From Magnolia sinica (taxonomy: Eukaryota > Streptophyta > Magnoliopsida > Magnoliales > Magnoliaceae), in NCBI RefSeq assembly GCF_029962835.1, contig NC_080574.1, positions 20,062,001 through 20,126,000 of the forward strand: a DNA stretch of 64,000 nucleotides. Direction: 5' to 3'. The notes below the pieces were generated by a model. It was not told the origin of the DNA. It did no database searches and worked only from the letters and a program-made list of their open reading frames with translations. Below are positions 1 through 11,810 of this stretch, one piece after another; the stretch's first letter is position 1, and every line of letters starts with the position of its first letter. Position numbers and translations under genes: made by a program.

Positions 1-529
1 CCCACATGGGAAGCATATTGCTTAAGATCACAAATCTACTTACTTTTTCCTAGCTAAGTAGGGTTTCAATAAAAGGTTTTAAAATAGCAAAATTCTTACC
101 CCCAACTTTTGATAACAGACCCTTCTCTCCACATAAAGTGAATGTCAATCATGAAAAGTTATTTAATTATAAGAAAGGAAGTTGACATTCACACCCCCCC
201 AATTTTCAACAGTGAAACCCTTTTTCTGGTACCAATCTCTGTGACCTGATTCCATTGGAGTAGCGATTAAAAAAACAGGGCTTCTAATTTTCACGTATCT
301 TAAAAAATAGAGAAAAGCTTTCGTACTCGGGCAGATAGTGGATGCAGTTTAATGGACGGTTGAAAGAAAAACTAGGCAACGGGTCAAGTTCAACCAACGG
401 CTGTCCTTTAATCAGAGTTTATATTATTTCAATCAGTCACTGTGGCTTTAGATATGCTCCATTCAAACAGAATTTAAATGGTCGAGATAATTATACCTAA
501 ATGCCACTGCATTGTAAGGTGACTGTGGC
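1..529. other. Intergenic sequence, no feature recognised
   Basis: AT-rich intergenic DNA. I see no coding stretch, no RNA gene and no clear repeat boundary before the hAT MITE that starts at 530. Confidence 0.5.
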
Positions 530-896
530 TAGAGCTGGGCCGGGACCACTCGACTTGTCCGACTCGGCTGAACCGAATGGGTGAGTCAGTCTAAATTGAG
601 TAGGCTTCATCCAATCCAAACTAAAATTGAGTTGAGTTTGAGTTACCCAATAACTTTACCCGACTCAACACAAAACTTGATCCAATTAGAATTGGTTCGA
701 TTCGAAATTGACTCCACTCGGATTTGAGTATATATAATAAAAAAGAAATTCTGATTTTTAAATATCTCTAACCTTGTACCCCGCACGCGACCCCATCCTG
801 ACCCAATCCCGAACTCTCTCTTCCTCCATCATCCTCTTCTTCTAAGCCCGACAACCACCCACCACCACCATCACCCTCCTCCTCCCCCTCCTCATC

Positions 897-944
<48 letters not shown>

Positions 945-1033
945 CTACTCCCTCCCAGCCTCATCTTCCAAGCCCGGCAACCACCCTCCCTCCCAGCCTC
1001 ATCTTCCAAGCCCGGCAACCACCCACCACCATC

Positions 1034-1130
<97 letters not shown>

Positions 1131-1208
1131 GAATCGGTGCCAACTTGAATCGACTCAATACTTTTTACCAGGTTAGACTCAGTCCAGATTAGTCGATGCC
1201 CAGCTCTA
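530..1208. mobile_element. hAT-type MITE
   Basis: The 11-bp terminal inverted repeat TAGAGCTGGGC is at both ends. An 8-bp TSD, ACTGTGGC at 522-529 and ACTGAGGC at 1209-1216 (one mismatch), fits hAT transposition. There is no coding capacity. The interior holds ctcgactcg-like motifs, (CT)n tracts and an (AT)n tract. Confidence 0.8.
895..1128. repeat. (CT)n and (AT)n microsatellites with a duplicated linker
   Basis: (CT)n runs at about 899-941 and 1037-1088 pass straight into (AT)n at 1088-1128. The roughly 35-bp linker 'cctcatcttccaagcccggc...' between the CT tracts is present twice (from about 949 and 987). The tracts generate a spurious Arg/Glu-repeat frame on the minus strand. Confidence 0.9.
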
Positions 1209-1303
1209 ACTGAGGCACCAGACTCACCACCATTTAAAGGGTGCAAAACTAACAAAGGAGTCTAGCTCAACTACATAGGCACTAGCAGGTTATTTTGAGA
1301 AGT

Positions 1304-1832
1304 CCATCCATTGGGATGACTATCGGACGTACCAAAAATCTGGGAATTTTTAAGATGTAGCCCATTTGATGATTGGATCGGGGCGTTTTTTTTTTCCCGT
1401 TACAATGGGGGTATACCTGTTGGAAATGTCAGATGCAGACCCGGTTTGGCTGGTGACCCAGTTTCAAAGCTCACTCCATCCATTGGGATGACTATCGGAC
1501 GTACCAAAAATCTGAGAATTTTTAAGATGTAGCCCATTTGATGATTGGATTGGGGCTTTTTTTTTTTTTTTTCTTTCCGTTACGATGGGGGTATACCTAT
1601 TGGAAATGTCGGATGCAGACCCGGTTTGGCTGGTGACCCAGTTTCAAAGCTCACTCCATCCATTGGGATGACTATCGGATGTACCAAAAATCTGGGAATT
1701 TTTAAGATGTAGCCCATTTGATGATTAGATTGGGGCGTTTTTTTTTTTTTTTTTTCCCGTTACGGTGGGGGTATACCTGTTGGAAATGTCGGATGCAGAC
1801 CCAGTTTGGCTGGTGACCAAGTATCAAAGCTC
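1304..1832. repeat. Three-unit tandem repeat, about 172-180 bp per unit
   Basis: Units start at 1304, 1476 and 1656 with 'ccatccattgggatgac'. They differ mainly in the length of an internal T-run. Each unit ends in 'cccggtttggctggtgacc', which is also the start of the long-TIR MITE that follows. Confidence 0.9.
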
Positions 1833-2286
1833 TGTGAGCTCCACCGTGATATATGTGTTCTATCCTTGCCTTCCATCCATTTTTCAACTCATTTTAAGGC
1901 ATGAACGCAAAAATGAGGCAGATCCAAATCTCTGGTAGACCACACCACACGAAAACAATGTTGACTTAATCCACTATTAAAAACTTACTAAGGCGGACTG
2001 TAATGTTAATTTTCCATCCATGTAGTCACACAAACCTGTGTGAAGGGAAAATACAAATATCATCTTGATCCGAAAATTTGGTGCCCCCAAAAAGTTTTCA
2101 ACGGTAAACATTCAATCCCCATTATTTCCTTTAGTATGGCCCACCTGAGATTTGGTTATGCCTCATTAAATGAACCGGCAAAATAGATGGCCAGCATGGT
2201 TAAAGCAGATACATCATGGTGGGCCCATAGAGCTTAGACACCACCTAGCTGGCTGGTGTTCGGGTCAGTAGCCAAACCACGCCCGT
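1797..2286. mobile_element. Long-TIR MITE, copy A
   Basis: The left end (about 1797-1860, tttggctggtgacc then gtgagctccaccgtgat) pairs with the inverse of the right end (about 2205-2286, catcatggtgggccc then ggctactgacc). The interior matches copies at 7944 and 13490: atgaggcagatccaaatct, cacaccac, gggaaaa. It is non-coding. Exact ends and TSD were not resolved. Confidence 0.65.
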
Positions 2287-2640
2287 TGGATGTACGGTGT
2301 GCGTGTGTGTGTGTGTGTACGGGCGTGCGTGTGTGTATATATACACACACGGGCATTTTTGGAGAACTTGCTTGAGAAAGGGCTTGGATTTTGGATTTTC
2401 CAAGCAAAAAAGCAACATTTCTTTGAAAATATGATCTTACTTGATTGCCTTTTGGAATTTGGAATTTTCTAGAAACCTGGTTTCCACTTTTGCAAAATTT
2501 CTTGGAACTTAGCTGTTTTTCATTCCTGAAGACGACTTAACGAAGGGAATCTCAAAGAAACAAAAAAGAAAAGAAATTTAACAAAAAAATCTACATAATT
2601 AATATAAAATTTATATTTTGGTACCTTTTTAAGAAGTCTT
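2287..2640. other. Intergenic, short (GT)n-like tract, no gene
   Basis: An imperfect GT/CA alternating tract lies at about 2298-2350, followed by AT-rich sequence. No supported feature was seen. Confidence 0.5.
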
Positions 2641-2644
2641 TTAA

Positions 2645-3297
2645 GGGGTCGTTTGGCACCTTGGATTGGAGGGGATTGGAGAGGATTAGAGGGGGTTTCA
2701 AATCCCCATGGTTGTTGGGCAGTATAAAGCAACTGGGGATTGCCAATCCAGGGGGTTTCCAATCCCCTCTTTGAGGGGGTTTGTAATCCAAGGTGAGAGC
2801 TTGGATTACACCTAAAATCATTTGAATAATTGCAGGTATAAATGTATGTCACTGTACACTATCATTCTACTGGGCACATGGCTTACTAACGATGATCAGC
2901 ACCGTCCAAACATTGTTTATGTAGATTAGCACCGTCCAAATATTGTCCATATCAATCAACGATTAAAAATCGTTGGTTAGTCACTCAGACATGATCTTGT
3001 GCTTGTGGTCCATCTGAGACTTGGAATTTCATCACTTTTAGGCAAAACATATATTTTAGCGGGCTTATCACAACCATAGTGTCAAAAATTATATATCTCA
3101 CTAATTGGGGATATTAAAGTTGATTTAATAATTAAATTCAAACCCCTGTGAATATACCATGTATAGGTATTTTTGAATTAAAGTTGATTCACACTCAAGG
3201 GTACCAAACACACCGAGAGGATTGCCAATCCAGGGGGTTTCCAATCCTGGGGGTTGCGAATCCAGGGGGTTCCAAATCCACGCTCCCAAACAGGCCC
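2645..3297. mobile_element. Tourist/PIF-Harbinger-like MITE
   Basis: The left end GGGGTCGTTTGGCACC pairs with the inverse of the right end ...CCCAAACAGGCCC, with TTAA on both sides, consistent with a TWA-type target. Sub-terminal arrays of 'ccaatccagggggtttcc' are present at both ends (about 2690-2790 and 3218-3290). Confidence 0.7.
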
Positions 3298-4350
3298 TTA
3301 AAATGCTACACCATTTTTCATCAGTCATGTAATTGTGTCTTAACAAACGGTTGGTGGGCATATGAGAAAATGGGTGGGCCACACCATGATGTTTATATAA
3401 AATCCACCCTGACCACCAACTTTATCACCCCATGGTAGGCCAAAGGCTAAAAAATAAACCCTAACTTTATCACCCCATGGTAGGCCAAAGGCTAAAAAAT
3501 AAACCTTATCCGTAATACAAGTGGACTACTTGATTGGAAACAATGTACAAGGCAACAATAGCTTTCTAGGTTGTTTCCCTTGGTATGACTCACGAATAAA
3601 AGGCGGGATTAAATTTTAGAGCCAAGTCTAAATTTTGGTGTGGAATATAATGGTAAAACTAGACTTCACATAATCATTATGGTGGGCAATGTAAAAGTCA
3701 TTTATATATGTCTCTTTCCCAACTATTTATTTAATATTGCCTAACTTGATTTTTTGTCTCTAGGCTTAAATTAAGAATACACATCTAATGGTTATAATAG
3801 ATTTAGTATATACAGTAGGGTGGGCTCGGCCAAAAATCAAGTTGGGGCATCCCACTCTATTCATAACTCTTGATTTTGATGGGGCCCATCATAATTACAT
3901 TTATGTAAGTTTCAGTTGACCATTAGATATTTAGTCCCATATTTGGCCCATTGACAAAATATCAATTTGACCTGTAATTCCAGTGGGCCACACAAAAGGA
4001 AAAAATTGGGAGAGATATCTACCCTTGATTTTTACAGGTCCACCATAATACTTATATGAAATTCACTCCACTCATTAGATAACAAAAGTTTATGCCTTGT
4101 CCCAAAAATTATACCCATCCCTAAGTCAAGTGGGCCACACTACTGAAAGCAGATTGGAGGGCAAGCATTGCCCTGTGCATTATTTCCAATCATCTAGTAT
4201 ACCTAAATCACAAATGGATCTAATTTTTGGGCCCTAGCCTAACATCGATCATACACCTAGTGGTTGGGGTTGGATTTTATATAAATATCATGGTGGTGCT
4301 CACCAGAGCCACCACCCATTTGCTCTTACAGGGGCTTTGACAGAAAGCAG
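3298..4350. repeat. Dispersed multi-unit repeat ('gtggcccacttgag' type)
   Basis: The sequence holds diverged units with 'aactatttcccttggt', 'gggccacac' and 'ggcctaac'-like words. The same family forms a clearer array at 48790-49390 in intron 2. A direct duplication 'ctaactttatcaccccatgg taggccaaaggc' occurs at about 3416 and 3462. No coding sequence. Confidence 0.5.
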
Positions 4351-5709
4351 TGGAATGATAGTTATATCAACTAATGAGATGACTTTTCAGGAAACTTTCA
4401 TGAAAAGAGTATCCGAATGTAAATTTAATAATGATAGGTATTTTTTTTTTGTAAAAGTCCCAAAAAAGAAACATGCTCATACGGAGTTTCCCTGTCAAGA
4501 GGTTTGCTAGTTGCACACTCGTGTGGAATCTTGCACATCCACGCGTAGACACATGTGCTAACATTGAGCACTTGTATGTGATCTTAGCCATCCATCTGTT
4601 GGTTGTAACTATAGATGGACCGTGCGCCAGTCCTGTCACATTAGGAGAACGTAGCCACCAATCTCTGGCCTTTTTCCAGTTAATTGCGAACCATTCATTT
4701 GTTTCTCTTTTCAACAATCCTGTAGGCCACAAATCCAGTAATTATCCTACTGAAGAGCTTTTAAAAGAAAAGTCCACTCATGGTGGGGCCCAACAGACCA
4801 TCCCCTAGATCACTGAAACATGGTCCCACTTGTCAAAATCAAATCCATGCATGCTATCTCAAGTGTAGGGTCGGCAATCCTATATAATGCGTATGATGAA
4901 TGATTTTGGAGGCCTCTTCGGCGGTTGAGTCTTTTTAGCCAAGTCCAGTTCCTCTGCGAGGCTTCTAGAATAAGTGTGTGGGGACCACAATCACGTCCAC
5001 CCCGTCCATCATGTGTGGCCACTCATGTTCTCCTTGGAGCCCAAAAGTTAGTTTTATCCAAATCCCAGGTGGGCCACATCCAGTAAAATCATGCCTAAAA
5101 CATGTAGGATCATGTGTTGTGGCCCACCTGAGCTTTTGAATGACCTGATTTTTAAAGGGTCTACTCATCTTTGTGGGTCTCAAATGATGAATGGATTAGA
5201 TAGGATATAAAAAAACATGATGGCCTACAAACAACCAGGATAGTTCTAATTGTGGGTGTCCCTATTCCAATTATTCCTTATGGTGTGACCCACATGCATT
5301 TGATCAGATTGAATTTTAAGGTATGAGGAAGGAGCGCACCTTGAAGAAAAGGAAAGAAAGAATAATAATAAAAGAGTGCACCTTATGAATGGAGTGGATG
5401 TTGGCCCACCATCATGGTGGCCCTTACACTTAACATTGTAAAATAAGCTTATTCTACCATAGTTGCGGAGGAACCAGCCCAATCTCTAAGCACTATATAA
5501 AACACCAAGGTGGTGCTTCACATCATCTCTCTACGCTGACCTTTATTCGAGGCATATGATTGGCATGCATATAAGACGAGCCAATGATACAGCGCAGTGA
5601 TATTAAAAATGGTCACTTGCTGCCATATTCTCCATTACATAAAGGAAACAATCATCCTCATTATGCCATATGCAATGAATGGATCCTTTATGAAAATGGG
5701 GCATATGAT
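4351..5709. other. Intergenic repeats, no gene
   Basis: 'gtgggccac' words recur in both orientations (for example 4780-5180 and 5280-5420), suggesting decayed MITEs. Open frames on both strands overlap each other and show no recognisable domain. Confidence 0.4.
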
Positions 5710-5858
5710 CAGTCGACACGGTTGGTACACATCGGATGAGGAGGAGCATTGCCAGATCTGTCGACATGGTTGGTACACATCAGATGAGGAGGAGCATTGC
5801 CAGATCAGTCGACATGGTTGGTACACATCGGATGAGGAGGAGCATTGCCATAAGGCTG
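5710..5858. repeat. 48-bp minisatellite, three units
   Basis: Units beginning gtcgac start at 5712, 5760 and 5808, an exact 48-bp period. Because 48 is divisible by three, one plus-strand frame repeats a 16-residue peptide (SRHGWYTSDEEEHCQI). The surrounding frame (5597-5872) has no homology I recognise. Confidence 0.9.
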
Positions 5859-6799
5859 ATAAGCTGTTATAGGCTAATATGATTATAAATTGCTTACTAT
5901 AAAGATTTTTTTATATAAATTTATTTCATTTTTTCACTTCTTTATTTATTCCAACCATGGAAATTCGAAACCAAATTTTTAACTAAATGTAAGCTATATT
6001 TTACGACAAATCATTAAGTCATCATAAATAATTGAGTAATTAGCGACAAGCTGTATTTACCACAAAATTGACAATGCAAAAAAAATTCAGCAAGGAGTTT
6101 TGGGTTTTTAATGAGATGAATTACAGTTGACCATTTTGAATTTAGACTTGTCCCAAAAAGTCTACATTGTTGTAGTGCTATTCCGATTATCAAAACACAG
6201 AATTTGAATAAGATTCAATGAGATGAATTACAGTTGACCATTTTGAAGAGTGTCGAGATAATGAATAAATTGTCACTTTCTTTTCCATCGTTTTCATCTT
6301 CATTTTATTGTATTTGTGTGTAATGAGGCTTAATCTGTTAAATCATTGCTTAATTTATTTTAAACTGTTGCTTATTTGGTTGACTTTTAGCAGGTTAAGT
6401 TAACATTACCTAATAAATAACATTCTTATCAAAGAATGACTGATTACTACATTAAAAAATAAAAAATAAGGTCAGGGTTTATAGTGCTGTATCAGCTAAT
6501 ATGACCCATATCATATCGGCTAAGCCAATTTATCGGCCAATACCGTTACACAAAAGCTAATATTTATCTCCGCAAAATTCCCTTCACTACACCAACACCA
6601 CCATACAGGAATGATCTAATGATCATGACCGTTGATATATGAGGTCCCAATGTGGATCAATCATGCTCCAAGGCAACCTAGTCCAATCCATCTAATCATA
6701 ACCACGCTAATGGACCATTTTACAACTAATTAGCCATTGGCATACATTTATTTGGAAAACATTTATTTGATGACAATGGGGTAATTTGATTATGACTTC
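5859..6799. other. AT-rich intergenic, no gene
   Basis: A short direct duplication 'aatgagatgaattacagttgaccattttga' lies at about 6110 and 6219. Nothing else is recognised. Confidence 0.5.
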
Positions 6800-7368
6800 T
6801 ATATATATATATATATATATATATATGGAAAAGGTACTATGCGCTCCACCTCCGATAAGCTCCTGTGAGGTAGAGCTGTGTGGGCCCCACCGTGATGCGT
6901 GTCGACCATCAACACCGTATATTTGATGGGTCCCCAATTATGGGATATCCCACAAATCAGCCGTATATGGAACTCAGGTGGGCCATACCATCTAAAATCA
7001 TGTGAAGACATGCCAAAAACATATAAAAGCACTTGGTGGGGCCTACCTGAGTTTTGAATGTTTCTAAAACTTGGTCCGAACCCTTATCCAAGTGGGACAC
7101 ACATAACGGATGGGCTGGATTGGTAAACCACATCTCAATGGGCCCAAAAAATGATTATGAATGTTTTAATGGTGCACGGCCCCTCCCCACTTCTGTATGT
7201 GGTGTGGCCCACACAAGTTACGAATTGACTTGATTTTTGAGATCTAGACCCATGATGGAATGGTACAACTGACTGATGGGATAGATGTTCGAAACGCATC
7301 ACGATGGGGCCCACACAGCTCAACCTCATGGGACGGTCCCATCAGCTCGAGCGCATAGTACCTTTTCC

Positions 7369-7424
<56 letters not shown>
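6800..7424. mobile_element. Long-TIR MITE inserted in an (AT)n microsatellite
   Basis: (AT)n at 6800-6826 and 7373-7424 flanks an element of about 545 bp. Its ends are inverted copies: GGAAAAGGTACTATGCGCTC and, 40 bp further in, gagctgtgtgggccccac with gtgatgcgt. The TIRs are about 75 bp with indels. It is non-coding. Confidence 0.8.
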
Positions 7425-7428
<4 letters not shown>

Positions 7429-7943
7429 GCTTTTTTACTAACTGTTAGCCACTCCCATTAGGGAATCGATACCAAAACCTCAGTGTTAAAAAGACTACTA
7501 AATAAACATGTCACGTTTGCTCAGATGTTGACCAGTACAAAATACCGTACATGTTGAGATGAATGAACGTTTTACAGTGACTGTGGGTCCAGTTCTCTTT
7601 AACTGTCCATTTCTTTTCTAAATGCATGGCCAACCAAGCGTCTGTACAGTACATTCGGCCTGATAAGCGGCCTGAATGTCTCACACGTGCTCGACGTTGC
7701 CACGTGGAGAGAGAAGATTGCCTCAAAAGTGAACTTTTTCCAGTGGACAGGGCATTCCTCGGTTGGAATATGGGATGGTGTGAGTTGAGATGCACGCGGA
7801 AAACAAGATGGAGACGCAAAGGTGCAAGTTGCAAGATTCTCTTGCACGCGCGTTGTTTCTCCACCGCACAACCATAACATGCATTCACCAACATCTGTAC
7901 TTTTCTTGCCACGTCATCTGTCTTCGGCCTCTCCCCAACGGAC
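7425..7943. other. Intergenic, no gene supported
   Basis: Overlapping frames occur on both strands, but no domain, splice logic or codon pattern favours any of them. Confidence 0.4.
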
Positions 7944-8476
7944 ACGGATTGGCTATTCCCCCTGCCACCCGCCAATGGCTGGTGGTCGGTGCTCTTTGGG
8001 CCCCACCATGATCTATTTTTTTCATCTATGCCGTCCCTCTATTTTTCTAGATCATTTTAGTTTATGAGACAAAAATTGAGATATATACGAATCTCAAGTG
8101 AACCACATTACAGAAAACAGTGTTGGATGAACGTCGACCATTAAAAACCTTTTGACGGCCATAAAAGTTTTGGATCAATATGATCTTTATTATTTTCCCT
8201 TTATCTAGGTCTGTATGACCTAATCAATAGATTGGATGTCAAATAAACAGTACAGTGGGCCTTAGTAAGATTTTAATGGTCGATATCCAATCACCTTTGT
8301 TTTCCTGTGGTGTGGTCAACCTGAGATTTATATCCCTCTCTTTTTTTTGCATCAAGATATAAAATTATATGCAAAAATAGATGAACGTCATGGATGAAAC
8401 ACATACATCATGGTGAGGCCCACAGAGCACCGACCATCAGCCACATGGCTAGTGGCGGGGGATCAGCCAATCCGCT
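7944..8476. mobile_element. Long-TIR MITE, copy B
   Basis: The left end CGGATTGGCTATTCCCCC ... tggtcggtgctct..gggcc matches the inverse of the right end GCGGATTGGCTGATCCCCC ... atggtcggtgctctgtgggc. This gives TIRs of about 85 bp. The interior is the same family as copies A, C and D. Confidence 0.8.
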
Positions 8477-10075
8477 TCGCTCGCCAACATAACACCGGAA
8501 CATTTCATTGGTCTTTGATGATGGGCCATATATGCTCTCTTGATCACGTATGGAGACATCACACACGTCCAATGTGTATGTCTTTGATGTGAGGCCTATC
8601 TCTGAAAAGTCGTGTATCAAATCATACTGGCACCTGAGTTTTCCATATTTGTACATGAATTGTTCCTCTTGAATTTGAGTAATGGTACATACAACCTGTC
8701 TCACATGCCAATATGTCAATTTCTTATCAAATCCAAGCCATGCAAAAGGAGTGGTCCACCGTGAAGACCACATGATGTAAAGATCAGCCCGGTCCATATA
8801 TCAAGAAAGCCACATTGTATGAAGACAATGGATGGTTCAAATCAGACATGCCAGTGATCTGATTCATCGCGCTCGTGTAGGACCCGCAGCCATCGCTTGT
8901 AATAAAACAATTTCTATGTTATCTGAACCATCTAATGAGACCTACTCTCAGTGAATATGAACCGTTGCGGACTTGTCTTCTAGTGTCCATTTGGATGCCC
9001 ACGATTGAAGGGTTAGGATCATCCAAATTGTGCATCTTTTGGTTTCTATCCCGTTCTCTAATTGAACCCCAAAATGAATGGTTTTGATCTCGTAAATGCA
9101 TCCCATCCCTGCAGAAAAATCACAGGGAGACACCGTAGCTTCCATGCATCCAGCCGACTCATGTGAACTTTTAACCGAGAAGACACGCACAACATCATGC
9201 GCCCTTGTGTTTGTGCAAGTGCAGTCCATAGCCTGGCAATCCAGACCATTCATCTGATGACCCTCAAACTGGGCACGGGATTCCTCAAAAGAAATGTCCT
9301 ATATATAATAGATGAAATCCATCAAATATTTGACATTTTTTACCGTTGCTGTATTTTCTTCTGAACCGTCTATTTTCGATCCATTTATCAAAGGCTTAGG
9401 ATTCTCAATATATCGAGTATTCACTTTGTAAATCATCGAACCAGTGGTCCTGATCACCGAGCCACGGGAACCCCTAACCTCCATGTTATAATTAAACTAG
9501 CATATCCGGTGTGTGGCGCACGTCTACGCCACGTGGCACTCATAAGCAAATCAAATGACTAGCACCGAACTCTGACGTGGCAAACTGTGATTTGTCGCCC
9601 AAAACTTGCAATGAGAAGCAAATGACTCCTGAAAGGAGCAAATATGCGATTCCATGTAATGGATTGTTAAGGGAAGAAATGGATAGAAAGTGGAGTATCA
9701 AAGAAAGAGTGTCTCTACTTAAAAGTGCATCTCAGGGTAGCATGTGATTAAAGAGTATGATTAGTCGTAAATTAAAGATAGTTGCAAAACTAGTTAGTAC
9801 AGGTTGTGTTTGGATGCAACCCAAATGGCAATTGCAGTATGTGGGTTGCTTTCAGTCAAAGGGCAACGGAAGAGCGAGCTGTAGAATTTTGGCAAGTTGA
9901 CAACAATAGAACTAACAGAAATCAACAAATCCAAGTTCTAATACTATGAAAACTTGGTAAAAATCATGTAAATTTTGATTGATAGATGGAATATAAAAAC
10001 AAAGCAGAGTGGTTGTAAATATAGTTATACAAGTATATAATAGAAAAAATTAATTATGGAATATATAAAAACTAT
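8477..10075. other. Intergenic, no gene supported
   Basis: The sequence is moderately complex. Frames at 8408-8797 and 8919-9253 (minus) show no recognisable domains and partly overlap the MITE. I see no repeat boundary. Confidence 0.4.
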
Positions 10076-10735
10076 TGTTGATGTTGAGATCTAAGCGTAC
10101 CTACCAGCCCGTCGTATAACTGTAAAACCAAGTGATAATGGGGGCTATGGTTGTAGCCGGAGACCCTCTGATGCCTAAGTAAGAATAAGCACACTCCGGA
10201 TCTAGTAAAATTAGGATATTAGTGCATACATTTTACTGTATGTAAGGTTCTTATTTATAAACTTTCAAGACCTTTTATGTGTATGTCAATGAGTCTACCA
10301 TGTAGATATGTATTACATAAGGAATCTTTTCCTGGGTATATGATGCTTATCTCGATGAAGATCTTGGGGAGGTAATCCATTCCGTATATAGAAGAGACAT
10401 TTCCCAATGGTCGGCATCCGAGGAGGTCATGGTTGATATCCGAAGCCGACCTCTAAGTTTCTCTGGTCGGGGTCCTACAGACTAAGCTTAGTTAATGATC
10501 GGAGTCGGTCTTGAGTTTCGTGATCAGGTTAGTGCCCATAGTTGTCCTTTGGTCGTGACAGTGAGATGTCGACTAGGCGACCAAGGCCTGCACCAGTCAT
10601 AATGGCTAGATTAGTCATGAGGGTTGTGGTCGGCATCTGGGGCCGAGCTCTTTCCCGATATCTCATCCGACTTGTTTATCTTCATTATTTTCATCTGATT
10701 AGAGTCATTTGGTTAGTCCAATTTTACCCACAACA
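10076..10735. mobile_element. Probable solo LTR
   Basis: It starts TGTTGATGTTGAG and ends CCCACAACA (TG..CA). The flanks are ACTAT (10071-10075) and AATAT (10736-10740), a 4-of-5 TSD match. The LTR-like interior has short 'gtcggcatccg'/'gtcggggtcc' motifs. No internal domain or second LTR was seen. Confidence 0.55.
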
Positions 10736-11141
10736 AATATAATTGTACAAGAAAAATAGATATATCATTCACTTATAGACTCCTGCACACCTACACATGT
10801 GTGCACCTTTGCACACGTGTCATGGGTGTCTAATCTAAATGGTCCATGTGATGCAGAATCCCATGAAACCCCATGTGGCAAATTTTTATCCTGATCTAAA
10901 ATTTTAGTGGGCCATAACAAAGAGAAATGCAAATCAAGGGAGGAAACTGTTTTCATATTTCATGGCCCATCAAAGTTTTAAATCAAAGTAAAACTTGGGC
11001 CCGGGGGGTTTCACGAGGTGTAGCTTCACATGAACGATTTAGATTTTAGATCCACATCATGTATAATGGGTTCTCAAAAAAGTTCGCACCAATTCCATGC
11101 GAATTGGTGCGCAAGTGAGCATTTCCCTATATATAGTTTGG
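10736..11141. other. Intergenic, no gene
   Basis: Only 'tggcccat' repeat words and a short palindrome 'ttcgcaccaattc..gaattggtgcg' at about 11080-11111 were noted. Confidence 0.5.
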
Positions 11142-11149
11142 CTTGTAAC

Positions 11150-11802
11150 TAGGGGTGTACATCAAGTCGAAGCGAGTTGAGCTGGCCTTAACTAGACTCG
11201 GCTCAACCACTAGCTAACCTCAGCTCAGCTCAGTCCTCGAGCCTAATTGGCTAGCTCAACTCGGTTCGGTCAACAATTCGGACCAATTTGAGCTGAGTTC
11301 AAGCCAAGATCAAGCTAATTTGCGTTTGCGGCATTTCCACAAACACCTGGATTGCACCTTCAAAATCCCACTGTATGGGAAATAGCAGCAATAGTTTTCA
11401 AGATATTTTATCAAACACCTTCTAAGCAATATAAAAACCAAGAAAAAAGGGTATTTATTTCATATATATACCTTCCTTGCTACCAGCCATGCCACCGGCC
11501 ACACTTCATTGAGTCATTTCATCAAACACTTGGTAAGCAACATCAATATCAAAGTAACAAGTCACTAAAATGGTTCGATTCGAGCTGGATTCAATCCGAG
11601 TTGAGTCGAGTTGGTGCCAGTTCGAACTCGGCTTGAACTCATTTTTTAGCTCAAAAAATCCAGTTTGAACTCGGCTTGAACTCATTTTTTAGCTCAAAAA
11701 ATCAGCTCGACACGGCTTGAACTCGACTTCAAACTAAGTGAATCGAGCTTTTTCGAGTCTGAGTCGAGCAAGCTAAGCTAGCTCGGTTCATGTACACCCC
11801 TA
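11150..11802. mobile_element. hAT-type MITE
   Basis: A perfect 13-bp TIR TAGGGGTGTACAT is at both ends. The 8-bp TSD CTTGTAAC (11142-11149) and CATGTAAC (11803-11810) has one mismatch. The interior is rich in gagctcgactc-type words. There is no transposase. Confidence 0.88.
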
Positions 11803-11810
11803 CATGTAAC

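Noticed and set aside
842..1255. Minus-strand frame with Arg-Glu repeats
   Set aside because: It is the translation of (CT)n and (AT)n microsatellites inside a hAT MITE.
4367..4808. Two opposed frames of about 115 residues
   Set aside because: They overlap on opposite strands, show no domain and lie among decayed repeats.
5710..5858. CRISPR-like array
   Set aside because: The units are contiguous 48-bp tandem copies without spacers, in a plant nuclear context.
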